From assembly GCA_963714325.1 (NCBI GenBank), contig CAVQOB010000031.1:1-59822 (forward strand): a stretch of DNA of 59,822 nucleotides, in the 5' to 3' direction. The notes below the pieces were generated by a model. The model was not told the DNA's origin, did no database searches, and saw nothing but the letters and a program-made list of their open reading frames with translations. Every line of letters begins with the position of its first letter. Positions within the stretch are counted from its first letter, which is position 1. The position numbers and the translations under genes were made by a program. This DNA comes from CAVQOB01 sp963714325. GTDB lineage: Bacteria; Pseudomonadota; Alphaproteobacteria; Rhizobiales; Hyphomicrobiaceae. Below are positions 7,201 through 15,539 of the stretch, piece by piece.

Positions 7201-8037
7201 ATGAGCACGCTGCATGAACGCAAGATCGACTGCCACAATCACATCCTCGATCCGCAGCGCTATCCCTACGGGCACGACACGAAGTATCGCCCATCCGCAC
7301 AGGAAATCGCCACCGAACACCAACTCCACACCGTCTGCGATACCTACGGCGTCGATCATTGCCTCGTCGTCGGACCCAATTCAGGCTATGGCAACGACAA
7401 CAGCTACCTGCTTGACGCGATTGCCCGCAGCCACAGCCGTTTCAAGGGCATCGCCGTCGTCCCCAATGACGCCGACACCGCAACCCTTGCCGCTCTCAAG
7501 GCCCGTGGCATCGTCGGCATCGCCGTCAACGCGACCTACCACAGCGTCGAATACTATCTGGACATCGCGCCGTTGCTGCGCCGACTGACGGAACTCGCCA
7601 TGTATGTTCAGGTCCAGGTCGAAAGCGATCAGCTCACCGGCCTTTTGCCATTGCTCATGTCCAGTGACGTCAACGTCCTGGTTGACCACTGCGGACGTCC
7701 CGATGCGTCCGCGGGTTTGCAGCAGCCCGGATTTGCAGCACTGCTATCGCTCGCCAAGACCAGACGGGCCTCCGTCAAGCTCTCAGGTATCGCCAAGTTT
7801 TCGCAGCAGGACTATCCCTATCAAGACGCTTGGCCCTTCGTCCGCGCGCTCGTCGATGCCTTCGGGCTCGACAACTGCATGTGGGGCTCGGACTGGCCGT
7901 TCCTGCGAGCGCCAAGTCGCGTCGACTATGGTCCCCTGCTGACACTCGTTGATCAGTTGTTTCCGTCTGAAACCGACCGCCACAAGCTGCTTTGGCAAAC
8001 GCCGAGCCGCTTGTTCGGTTTCCCGGCCAAGACCTAG
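7201..8037 (+). CDS. Amidohydrolase 2 family lactonase/hydrolase
   Basis: A TIM-barrel metal hydrolase of the amidohydrolase-2 superfamily (lactonases such as 2-pyrone-4,6-dicarboxylate and 4-sulfomuconolactone hydrolases, and decarboxylases). The HxH metal pair is DCHNHILD at about residues 9-16 and the late Asp is in WGSDWPFLRAP near 231. VDHCGRPDAS near 160-170 supplies the usual middle His. Substrate cannot be deduced; no pathway partner sits beside it. It starts 43 bases after yebC with AAGGGTCACCG before the ATG. A two-stem repeat follows directly. Confidence 0.85.
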   Translation: MSTLHERKIDCHNHILDPQRYPYGHDTKYRPSAQEIATEHQLHTVCDTYGVDHCLVVGPNSGYGNDNSYLLDAIARSHSRFKGIAVVPNDADTATLAALKARGIVGIAVNATYHSVEYYLDIAPLLRRLTELAMYVQVQVESDQLTGLLPLLMSSDVNVLVDHCGRPDASAGLQQPGFAALLSLAKTRRASVKLSGIAKFSQQDYPYQDAWPFVRALVDAFGLDNCMWGSDWPFLRAPSRVDYGPLLTLVDQLFPSETDRHKLLWQTPSRLFGFPAKT

Positions 8038-8045
8038 AGTGCCTC

Positions 8046-8140
8046 CGGGAAAAGTGTGAGCGGTTTTCCCGAAAAGAAGCACGCCGAAACAAAGAGCTAA
8101 GGTCGCTCAGCAATTCAATCAAAATCGGAACGACCCTAGC
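8046..8140. repeat. Two-stem intergenic palindrome
   Basis: CGGGAAAA at 8046-8053 pairs perfectly with TTTTCCCG at 8064-8071, and GCTAAGGTCG at 8096-8105 pairs 9 of 10 with CGACCCTAGC at 8131-8140. Double-stem extragenic palindromes with this CCGGGAAAA...TTTTCCCG look are common and multicopy in Hyphomicrobiales. It lies between the convergent amidohydrolase and aroE genes, where it may also act as a bidirectional transcript end. Confidence 0.65.
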
Positions 8141-8143
8141 CGC

Positions 8144-8986
8144 TCAGATCGTCGCTTCGATACTGGCCCTGAGATCGGGCGTCACGTCAGGCATCACACC
8201 AAACCAGACCTTGAAAGCTGGCCGCGCCTGATTGAGCAGCATACCGAGGCCGTTGACCGTCTTGTTACCGCGCGCCTGCGCCGCCGCCAGCAACGCCGTC
8301 GCCTTGGGCGAATAGATCAGATCCGACACGACCGCGCCGGTCGGCAACTTGTCGAGCCGCAGATCCAGCGGCGGCTGACCAAGCATGCCCTGGCTCGTCG
8401 AATTGATCACCAGCGTCGCATCGCTGATCGCATCATGCCGGGTATCCCACGGCAATACCACCACCGGCGGCCCAAGGGTTTGCGCGAGTTTCCCCGCCCG
8501 CTCAGGTGAGCGATTGATAACCCGAATCTCACGCGCACCACGCTCGGCCAGTCCCGCCACCACCGCGCGCGCCCCGCCACCCGCTCCAAGCAGCACGATC
8601 GGGCCCGCATCAGCCTTCCAATCCGGAACCTCCTGCGCGAGCGACTCCGCATACCCGAACGCCTCGAAATTATGCCCCTCGAGGCTGCCGTCCGGCGCAA
8701 CGACCACGCAATTCATCGCCCCGACCTTGCGCACCAGCGGCGAAACACGTTCCATGATCGCAATGGCCGCCTCTTTATGCGGCATCGTCAGATTGCATCC
8801 AGCAAATCCCAGCGCCGGCAAGGCGCGCAACGCCCGTTCGATGTCATTCGGCGCGACCGCCAGCGGCATGTAGTGCCCGAGGATGCCATGCTTCTGCAGC
8901 CAATAGTTGTGCAGTTTCGGCGACCGCGAATGCATTACGGGGAAGCCCATGACGCCGGCCATCATATAGCGATCTTGCTCGGCCAT
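8144..8986 (-). CDS. aroE: Shikimate dehydrogenase family protein (AroE-like, atypical active site)
   Basis: AroE reduces 3-dehydroshikimate with NADPH in the chorismate pathway. The N-terminal substrate domain has MHSRSPKLHN (the S-x-S-P site, about 19-28) and the catalytic Lys in NLTMPHKE near residue 70. The nucleotide fold begins GAGGGARAV near 134, and NRSPERA follows as the NADPH-phosphate contact. The catalytic Asp usually found in a G-x-NTDG-x-G motif is replaced: the segment reads GHNFEAFG near 103-110, with Glu in the Asp position and Phe for Thr. The 280-residue length is normal. It could be the biosynthetic enzyme or a quinate/shikimate-type paralogue. Confidence 0.85.
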   Translation of the reverse strand: MAEQDRYMMAGVMGFPVMHSRSPKLHNYWLQKHGILGHYMPLAVAPNDIERALRALPALGFAGCNLTMPHKEAAIAIMERVSPLVRKVGAMNCVVVAPDGSLEGHNFEAFGYAESLAQEVPDWKADAGPIVLLGAGGGARAVVAGLAERGAREIRVINRSPERAGKLAQTLGPPVVVLPWDTRHDAISDATLVINSTSQGMLGQPPLDLRLDKLPTGAVVSDLIYSPKATALLAAAQARGNKTVNGLGMLLNQARPAFKVWFGVMPDVTPDLRASIEATI

Positions 8987-9022
8987 CGAACTCTCACGAA
9001 CTCTTGCAGATGACGCCCGCCG

Positions 9023-9628
9023 TCAAAACAGATGCACGGCAAGCGGCGCAAAAAAGCCGATCAGCCCGAATGCGACACCGACCGCCCCGAGCAGTCCCGC
9101 GCCATACAGCAGCGCCGACATCCCAACGATCAGGAACGACGACGCCAGCACGATCGCAATCTGGAACGCCGCCGACGACACTTCATAATGATGATACTTG
9201 GCCTCAAAGAGATCGCGCTTGCTCGCCATCTCGATCGCACGCGCCTGCAATTCTTTGCGCCCCTCGCCCTTGTTCTCGCCCTTCGGCCCCATCGCGGGCT
9301 CCGATTGATAGCGATCGACCTCCGCCTTCCATGCGGCAACCCGTTTCTCCAGCCGCTCTTTCACCGCCGGATCTTTGGCAAGCCCGACGTCCACTTCCAT
9401 CTGCTCTGCCGCTGTCTTCATCGTCGTCTGCCGGATCGTCTTCGCCTGGTAGAATGCCCACAGATTTGACGCTTCCACATTGGCCCCGATCGATGCCGTC
9501 TGCGCGCCCTTCCCCATCGTCTCCGCGATGGCGAGGCACAGCGCCAGTATAGAAATCAAAATCGCAATGTTCTTGTTGGAGCTGCCATGATCATCGCCAT
9601 GACCAACCCCGTGCCCGTGTCCCGACAT
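9023..9628 (-). CDS. DUF4337 family membrane protein
   Basis: 201 residues: a His/Gly-rich cytosolic or metal-binding-looking head (GHGHGVGHGDDHG, 3-15), a membrane segment at about 22-40, a long charged helical middle part (about 60-155), and one or two hydrophobic segments at the C-terminus (about 158-198). This layout, with TASIGANVEASNLWAFYQAKTIRQT after the first segment, is that of DUF4337 proteins, whose function is unknown. It is on the same strand as aroE and starts 37 bases before it, so it may share a transcript. Confidence 0.8.
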   Translation of the reverse strand: MSGHGHGVGHGDDHGSSNKNIAILISILALCLAIAETMGKGAQTASIGANVEASNLWAFYQAKTIRQTTMKTAAEQMEVDVGLAKDPAVKERLEKRVAAWKAEVDRYQSEPAMGPKGENKGEGRKELQARAIEMASKRDLFEAKYHHYEVSSAAFQIAIVLASSFLIVGMSALLYGAGLLGAVGVAFGLIGFFAPLAVHLF

Positions 9629-9713
9629 GTTTGCTTTTCCCCGATAGAGTCTGAACCGATGTTCTCACAGCCGGCACATAACCTGGATTATCGGCCAACG
9701 CCAAGCGCTCAAG

Positions 9714-10904
9714 TTAGGCAATCATGTCCTTGAACGGCACGATCGTACTCTTAACGGTCTTCATCGCCATCGCATCGCCGACCGCCCGCTTCACACCATC
9801 CAGTGAAAACGGATAGATCGTCTGCATCTTCCGCCAGGGATATTTATCGCGCGCCTTATAGAGCATTTCCACGCCCAGCGGCAGGTCGTTTGCCGTGAAC
9901 GCCCAGGATCCGAGTAACGTCACATCCTTGGTGCAGATCCGATGCCAGTTTGTCATGATCGGCCCCGCGTCGGTAAACTGTCCCATCTCCACATAAGTAC
10001 CGCAGTCACGCAGGAACTCTATCCCCTCCGGTCCCGCCGTCGGATGCCCCGAGCAATCCATCACCACATCAGCGCCATACCCGCCGACAATGTCGCGCAC
10101 CCGCTTGATCCGCGCCTCCGCCGTCTTGAACTCCTCGATATTGACTGTCGCCTCTGCGCCGAATTCACGCGCCAGCTTCAACCGTGGTTCTTCGGGCGCA
10201 CCAACCGCAATGACACGCCCCGCACCCATCTCCTGCGCCGCCGCAATCGCCAGAATCCCAATCGGCCCCGTCCCCTGGATCACCACCGTGTCGCCCCACT
10301 TGAACCCACCGGCCTTGATCGCCCGATTGAACCCACGAATACAGCTGGTGATCGGCTCCGACAACGATCCGAGCAACAGGTTCATGTCATCCGGCAGCTT
10401 GTAGATCTTCGTCCCCGGTAGCTCGCCAAGATCGACATAGACGTACTCGGCCCACCCGCCCCACAGATGCGGCGGCTTGTCGAACCCCAGATAGCGTCCG
10501 TAGTAGACCGGCGTCAGGCATTTGTTCGCCTGGTCCGGATAGCGCTTGCACCAGTCGCAAAACCCGCACGGCATCAACGGCGGCAGCATCAGCTTTGATC
10601 CGACCTTGATCGGCTTGCCGGAATGATCGGTCTTCAACTCCGAGCCAATCTCGACAATAACCCCAGCCAACTCATGCCCAAGCGTAAATGGCCACGGCAG
10701 CGGCTTCGGCCAATGCCCCTTGAGAATATGTTGATCCGTGCCGCAAACCCCGCACGCCCCGATTTTGATCAGCGCACCCTTCGGCGGCACCTTCGGCCAA
10801 GGCACTTCGTGCATAACCGGCTCCGCACCCGGCCCCGCGTACGTCGTCACTCGGATCTGTGTTCCAGCCGTCGTACTCTTCTTCGTCGTCCTTGACTTTG
10901 CCAT
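9714..10904 (-). CDS. Zinc-dependent medium-chain alcohol dehydrogenase
   Basis: NAD(P)-dependent oxidation of an alcohol or polyol. The catalytic zinc site is CGVCGTDQH near residue 51 with GHELAGVIVEIG near 76; the structural zinc lobe is CGFCDWCKRYPDQANKC near 112-128. The cofactor fold is GTGPIGILAIAAAQEMGAGRVIAVG near 211-235. The 396 residues are longer than the family's 340-380 because of a basic N-terminal tail (KSRTTKKSTTAG) and an insert after GSEL. It follows an isochorismatase-like gene by 80 bases on the same strand. The substrate is not evident. Confidence 0.88.
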   Translation of the reverse strand: MAKSRTTKKSTTAGTQIRVTTYAGPGAEPVMHEVPWPKVPPKGALIKIGACGVCGTDQHILKGHWPKPLPWPFTLGHELAGVIVEIGSELKTDHSGKPIKVGSKLMLPPLMPCGFCDWCKRYPDQANKCLTPVYYGRYLGFDKPPHLWGGWAEYVYVDLGELPGTKIYKLPDDMNLLLGSLSEPITSCIRGFNRAIKAGGFKWGDTVVIQGTGPIGILAIAAAQEMGAGRVIAVGAPEEPRLKLAREFGAEATVNIEEFKTAEARIKRVRDIVGGYGADVVMDCSGHPTAGPEGIEFLRDCGTYVEMGQFTDAGPIMTNWHRICTKDVTLLGSWAFTANDLPLGVEMLYKARDKYPWRKMQTIYPFSLDGVKRAVGDAMAMKTVKSTIVPFKDMIA

Positions 10905-10984
10905 GCACTCGGTCCGTCACTCGCATTTATCAATGTCATATGCGCGTGCGCGCGGCTATTCCTGCTTCACAATGTAAAACACAA

Positions 10985-11698
10985 TCAAGCCGATGTCCGC
11001 TGCGACGCCTTGTCGTGACGAGATTGCAGTTGACCCAACACGAAATCCAATCGCTCGACATCCGCGTACTTCATGTCCATGTCGAACAGATTAGCTTTGT
11101 GCGCCGTCGCGCTCCGGTCGCCGCATGCGTCTTCCACGACAATGACACGGAAGTTATGGCTGAACGCATCGGTCACCGCCGACCGCACGCACCCTGAGGT
11201 CGCAATCCCTACGACCACCAGAGTATCAACTCCGTCGTATCGCAAGAAACTTTCGAGCGGTGTCTCCATGAAACACGATGGCTTGTTTTTGAACACAATG
11301 CGATCCTGCGGTCGCGGCCCATAGACATCTGGCCACTGATCCGCGCGCGGGTCCTTCGTATATTGGAAGTCATCCGCCGTTCCGAGCTTGAAATTCCAGA
11401 TCCCACGATACGTCGGATGCGAGCGATCATCCCGCCGCGAATAATAGATCGGCAAATCGAACGCCCGAAAGGCTTCCGTCACCCTGACCAGCGCCTGTCG
11501 TAACGCAGGATCTTCCACCCGCGTCATCGCGAAAGCTGGATCGACGAACATGAACGTCGTATCGATATTGAGCAGCGCCGCCTTCGCACCAAACCCGATC
11601 CGATTGCCGAATTGCGCCCTGGCATAGGCTTGCAATTCCTCGTCCGGCGCATAGCCACGCCACTTCGCAATCTTGTCCGGCAATTCCACTTTTGCCAT
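10985..11698 (-). CDS. Isochorismatase-family cysteine hydrolase
   Basis: Alpha/beta amidase of the isochorismatase/N-carbamoylsarcosine amidase family. The triad is visible: Asp in LLNIDTTFMFVDPAFA near residue 46, Lys in VFKNKPSCF near 137, and the nucleophile in GIATSGCVRSAV near 164, with the cis-peptide region before it. The 237-residue length is typical of N-carbamoylsarcosine amidase-like members. It starts 18 bases after the HMG-CoA-lyase-like gene, so they are one transcript. Substrate is unknown; an amide or carbamoyl compound is likely. Confidence 0.85.
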   Translation of the reverse strand: MAKVELPDKIAKWRGYAPDEELQAYARAQFGNRIGFGAKAALLNIDTTFMFVDPAFAMTRVEDPALRQALVRVTEAFRAFDLPIYYSRRDDRSHPTYRGIWNFKLGTADDFQYTKDPRADQWPDVYGPRPQDRIVFKNKPSCFMETPLESFLRYDGVDTLVVVGIATSGCVRSAVTDAFSHNFRVIVVEDACGDRSATAHKANLFDMDMKYADVERLDFVLGQLQSRHDKASQRTSA

Positions 11699-11716
11699 CG
11701 CGCAACTTAGCCCCGC

Positions 11717-12661
11717 TCAAGCCTTCGCCACACGCCCGACACTACCGCTCTTCTTCAGTCCGACACCCGCGACGTGGCCATGGATCGCCTCGCCCGGCAG
11801 CCCCTGCACCAGCACGTCTCGGATCGGCAGCAGCTTGGCGAGATTGATCCCCGTGCGGAAGCCCATCTCTTCAAGCATCCAGACCAAGTCTTCGGTGCAA
11901 ATGTTCCCCGACGCACCCGGAGCAAACGGGCATCCGCCAATTCCCCCAAGCGACGCATCGAAAGACGTGACACCAGCATCCAGCGCTGCCAAGGCATTGG
12001 CCAAGCCTTGCCCACGCGTATTGTGGAAATGCGCGCCACCGAGCTTGTCCTTGCCGACGGCCTTACGCACCAACTCAAAAATACGCTTCACCTGCCGGGG
12101 ATTGCCGACACCAACCGTATCGGCAAGCGCCACTTGATCGACACCGGCCGCCACGCATCTCTCGGCCAGCCGCACGACATCGCCATCCCGCACTTCGCCC
12201 TCGATCGAGCAGCCGAAAGCCGTGGACAACGCTCCGTCGATATGTGGCCGCTCGCCCTTCGGCAACGCGTCACGTAAAGCGCAGATGGCCTTCAGCTCGT
12301 CGATCGCCTGATCCTGGGTTTTGCGTACATTTGCCATCAGATGCGATTTCGATACGGAAATCGGCACTGACATCTTTTGTGCGCCGGCTGCAATAGCATT
12401 CTGCGCGCCGCGCGCATTTGGCACCAACACCGCAACTTTAATTCCCGGCACGGTCCGCGCAAAGCGCGTCACTTCAGCAGCATCCGCCATCCCCGGTACG
12501 ACGTTCGCCGGCACGAACGAACAGACCTCGATCTCCCGCAGTCCAGCCGCTGCCGCTTCACGGATCCACCGCTTCTTGAGTTCCGTCGGCATTACGCCCT
12601 TGGCCATCTGCAACCCGTCGCGCAGCCCGACTTCCACAACCTCGACATCGATTTTTGTCAT
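11717..12661 (-). CDS. HMG-CoA lyase-like aldolase
   Basis: A TIM-barrel lyase of the HMGL family that cleaves a 3-hydroxy-3-methylacyl-CoA (HMG-CoA, citramalyl-CoA or similar). VEVGLRDGLQ at about residues 6-15 carries the catalytic Arg and metal-binding Asp; the HFHNTRGQGLANALAALD stretch gives the metal His residues, and ASLGGIGGCPFAPGASGN contains the signature Cys. The ATG at 12661 gives 314 residues, the family's usual size; an earlier in-frame ATG at 12784 would add 41 residues unlike any family member. The CoA-transferase gene divergent to it suggests activation of an acid as its CoA ester followed by lyase cleavage. Confidence 0.88.
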   Translation of the reverse strand: MTKIDVEVVEVGLRDGLQMAKGVMPTELKKRWIREAAAAGLREIEVCSFVPANVVPGMADAAEVTRFARTVPGIKVAVLVPNARGAQNAIAAGAQKMSVPISVSKSHLMANVRKTQDQAIDELKAICALRDALPKGERPHIDGALSTAFGCSIEGEVRDGDVVRLAERCVAAGVDQVALADTVGVGNPRQVKRIFELVRKAVGKDKLGGAHFHNTRGQGLANALAALDAGVTSFDASLGGIGGCPFAPGASGNICTEDLVWMLEEMGFRTGINLAKLLPIRDVLVQGLPGEAIHGHVAGVGLKKSGSVGRVAKA

Positions 12662-12784
12662 AGCACCCTTGCCGTCAGTGTGTTGAACTTGCACTAGTGT
12701 CCCGTCTTGCCATTGCCGACGCTGAATGCTGCCGACACCGTTCGGCATTGGCGAGACATAAGGGAGACTAGAAATCATTGGCAT

Positions 12785-12861
12785 CTAGTGTGGACTTGGT
12801 TCGGAAATGCCATATTGAAGTCGCAGCACAATAGGATGGCATTTGCGAACCACCACACTAG
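12785..12861. repeat. Long inverted repeat in the divergent promoter region
   Basis: CTAGTGTGG...GGTTCGGAAATGCCAT at 12785-12813 is matched by its reverse complement at 12836-12861, with one mismatch and a small bulge, separated by 22 bases. It can fold as a 77-base hairpin. It sits between the HMGL-like gene (minus) and the CoA-transferase gene (plus), and could be an operator, a MITE-like repeat or an RNA hairpin. Confidence 0.75.
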
Positions 12862-12920
12862 GATCGTTTCCAGTGAGATGTGTGTCAAGCAATCCCGCCA
12901 CGATTGAACACAGAGCAGCC

Positions 12921-14063
12921 ATGACACAGCCGCCCCTCCCCCTCACAGGCATCCGCGTTGTCGAGTTTTGCCACATGGTTGCAGGGCCGACCGCCGGCCT
13001 GATCTTGGCCGACCTCGGCGCCGACGTCATCAAGGTTGAACCAACCCCCGATGGCGACAAAACCCGCACACTCAATCGAGCCGGCATTGGATTCTTCCCC
13101 ATCTTCAACCGCAACAAGCGCTCACTGTTGCTGGACCTGAAATCCCCCGACGGTAAAATGACGGCACTCGACCTGATCGCCACCGCCGACATCATGCTGG
13201 AAAACTTCCGCCCCGGCGCCATGGATAAGCTTGGCCTCGGCGCCGATGCACTGCTGGCCACAAACCCGCGCCTCATCTACTGTTCCGTGAAAGGCTTTCT
13301 GTCCGGCCCCTATGAGGATCGCGCCGCGCTTGACGAGGTCGTCCAGATGATGGCAGGTCTCGCTTACATGACAGGACTGCCGGGCCGTCCCTTGCGGGCG
13401 GGATCCTCCGTCAACGACATCATGGGCGGCATGTTCGGCGTCATCGCCATTCAGGCCGCACTCCGCGAGCGCGAGCGCACCGGCAAGGGCCAGAAGGTCG
13501 CCAGCGGCCTCTTCGAAAACTGTGCTCTACTGATGGCACAGCATATGGCGCAGGTAACAATGACCGGCCGCGCGCCGCCACCGATGGCCATTCGCGAACC
13601 AGCCTGGGGTGTCTACGACATCTTCGATTGCGCCGACGGCCAGCTCTTCATCGGCGTCGTCACCGACACACAATGGAATGGCTTCTGCGATGGCTTTGGC
13701 TTGACTGACTTAATCACTGACCCGCGGCTCAAGACCAACATCATGCGTGTCGCTGAGCGCAGCTGGCTGATCCCAAACCTGGGCAAGGTTATCAAGAACA
13801 TGCCACGCGCCAGCCTTGAGGCCAAAGTCGCCAAGCTCGGCCTGCCTTATGCGCCGATCGCCAAGCCGGCCGATCTGCTTGAAGATATCCACCTGCTCCA
13901 ATCCGGTGGCTTGCTAAACGTCCCCCTTCCCGACGGTCGCAACCTGCCAACCCCAGCACTCCCGTTCGAGATGGCTGGTCGCCGGCTGAATGTACGCCGT
14001 GCCCCGCCCAAAGTCGGCGAACACACCGACGAGATCCTGGCCGAACTGCGAGCAAAGCGATGA
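12921..14063 (+). CDS. CaiB/BaiF family (type III) CoA-transferase
   Basis: Transfers CoA between acids. The N-terminal block LTGIRVVEFCHMVAGPTAGLILADLGADVIKVEP is the family's hallmark, followed by FPIFNRNKRSLLLDLKSPDG, and the catalytic Asp is in RAALDEVVQMMAG near residue 145. The ATG at 12921 gives 380 residues; an in-frame ATG at 12843 would add 26 residues lying inside the inverted repeat and is unlikely. It overlaps the next gene by four bases (ATGA), so it heads the sugar-acid operon or is at least coupled to it. The partner lyase is probably the divergent HMGL-like gene. Confidence 0.9.
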   Translation: MTQPPLPLTGIRVVEFCHMVAGPTAGLILADLGADVIKVEPTPDGDKTRTLNRAGIGFFPIFNRNKRSLLLDLKSPDGKMTALDLIATADIMLENFRPGAMDKLGLGADALLATNPRLIYCSVKGFLSGPYEDRAALDEVVQMMAGLAYMTGLPGRPLRAGSSVNDIMGGMFGVIAIQAALRERERTGKGQKVASGLFENCALLMAQHMAQVTMTGRAPPPMAIREPAWGVYDIFDCADGQLFIGVVTDTQWNGFCDGFGLTDLITDPRLKTNIMRVAERSWLIPNLGKVIKNMPRASLEAKVAKLGLPYAPIAKPADLLEDIHLLQSGGLLNVPLPDGRNLPTPALPFEMAGRRLNVRRAPPKVGEHTDEILAELRAKR

Positions 14064-15082
14064 CCGCACTCAAGACGCGCAAGCTGAAGACGCGCCTGGG
14101 CCAGACCCTGACATTCACCGAACTTGGTTTCGGCACCGCACCCCTTGGCAACATCTATCGGCCTATCACTGATGACGATGCCGACGAGACACTCGCCGCG
14201 GCCTGGGATTCCGGCATCCGCTATTTCGACACCGCCCCTCTCTATGGCCGCGGACTCGCTGAAACGCGCCTCAACCACTTTCTACGCAGCAAACCGCGTG
14301 ACGGTTACACTCTCTCCACCAAGGTTGGCCGGCTCCTCAAGCGCACCACGCGCGACAAGCTCGCCGGCGCCATCCATTACTTCGACACCCCCGCTCGCGA
14401 AATCGTCTTCGACTACAGCTATGACGGGATCATGCGCTCCGTCGACGCCAGCCTCGAGCGCCTCGGCGCCGATCGCTTCGATATTCTCTTCTGTCATGAC
14501 CTGGGTGCTGATACGCACGGCACGCGCGAAGCTTCCGACCAGTGCCTCGCCGAATTCTTGAACGGCGGCTACAAGGCTCTCGACAAGCTCCGCAACGAAG
14601 GCGTTGTCCACGCCATTGGCGCTGGCTGCAATGAATGGGAAGTCTGCGAAAAACTTGCCACCGCCGCCGACGTCGACATCTTCCTACTCGCCGGTCGCTA
14701 CACGCTGCTCGAACAAGGGGCGCTGGCGACCTTCCTGCCGCTTTGTAAAAAAAACGGCATCGGCGTCGTCGCCGGCGGCCCTCTGAACTCTGGCATCCTC
14801 GCTGGCGGTTCGACTTATAACTACCGCCCCGCGCCACCCGACGTCGTCGCCCGCACAGCCATGATCAAAGCCGTCTGCGCCAAGCACGGCGTCGATACAG
14901 TCGCTGCCGCACTCCGCTTCCCCCTCGCGCACCCCGTGGTCGTTGCAACACTGTTCGGTGGCGTATCCGGCGCCGAAGTCTTCGCCAATACAGCAACCTT
15001 CGCAACCAAGCTGCCCACTGCCCTCTGGGCTGACCTCAAAACTCAGGGTCTCCTCGAGGCGACCGCACCAACTCCAGCATAA
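14060..15082 (+). CDS. Aldo/keto reductase (L-fucose / D-threo-aldose dehydrogenase type)
   Basis: NAD(P)-dependent oxidoreductase with the AKR TIM barrel. The catalytic Asp and Tyr are in YFDTAPLYGRGLAE near residues 55-68, the Lys in LSTKVGRLLKR near 93, and the His in ILFCHDLGAD near 147. The opening FTELGFGTAPLGNIYRPI and 340-residue length match the group of L-fucose dehydrogenase, D-threo-aldose 1-dehydrogenase and pyridoxal 4-dehydrogenase. The following mutarotase and lactonase genes favour oxidation of L-fucose (or a related 6-deoxy or arabino sugar) to its lactone. Confidence 0.88.
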   Translation: MTALKTRKLKTRLGQTLTFTELGFGTAPLGNIYRPITDDDADETLAAAWDSGIRYFDTAPLYGRGLAETRLNHFLRSKPRDGYTLSTKVGRLLKRTTRDKLAGAIHYFDTPAREIVFDYSYDGIMRSVDASLERLGADRFDILFCHDLGADTHGTREASDQCLAEFLNGGYKALDKLRNEGVVHAIGAGCNEWEVCEKLATAADVDIFLLAGRYTLLEQGALATFLPLCKKNGIGVVAGGPLNSGILAGGSTYNYRPAPPDVVARTAMIKAVCAKHGVDTVAAALRFPLAHPVVVATLFGGVSGAEVFANTATFATKLPTALWADLKTQGLLEATAPTPA

Positions 15083-15093
15083 AGCCTACCACC

Positions 15094-15531
15094 ATGCTCA
15101 AGAACATCGATCCCGTTCTGTCGCCCGATCTGTTGCGCGTGCTTCGCGCCATGGGCCACGGCGATGAAATCGCCCTCGTCGATGCCAACTACCCAGCGGC
15201 GTCGAACGCCAAGCGTCTGATCCGTCTCGATGGTGTCACCGCACCCCGTGCCCTCGACGCCATCCTCTCGGTCATGCCGCTCGATGACTTCAGTGAGTAC
15301 GCCGCCTTCCGCATGGAGGTCGTCGGCGATGCCAAAGCAGAACTCCCGATCCACGCTGAATTCCGTGCAACGCTGCAAAAACACGACACCAGCAAGCCCG
15401 CGATACTCAGCGCCCTCGACCGCCACGCATTCTACGCCCGGGCGAAAAATGCTTTCGCCATCATCGCCACGACAGAAACGCGGCTTTATGGCAATATCAT
15501 CCTGGTCAAGGGCGTCATTCGCCCGGCCTGA
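15094..15531 (+). CDS. fucU: FucU-type L-fucose mutarotase (RbsD/FucU family)
   Basis: Interconverts sugar anomers so the pyranose dehydrogenase can use them. The 145-residue length fits FucU rather than RbsD (about 130). LLRVLRAMGHGDEIALVDANYPA carries the family's active-site His and Asp near residues 21-28, and the C-terminal Tyr/Asn pair is in RLYGNIILVKGV. The gene lies between the dehydrogenase and the lactonase, the expected place in a fucose oxidation pathway. Confidence 0.9.
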   Translation: MLKNIDPVLSPDLLRVLRAMGHGDEIALVDANYPAASNAKRLIRLDGVTAPRALDAILSVMPLDDFSEYAAFRMEVVGDAKAELPIHAEFRATLQKHDTSKPAILSALDRHAFYARAKNAFAIIATTETRLYGNIILVKGVIRPA

Positions 15532-15539
15532 GGCAAAGC

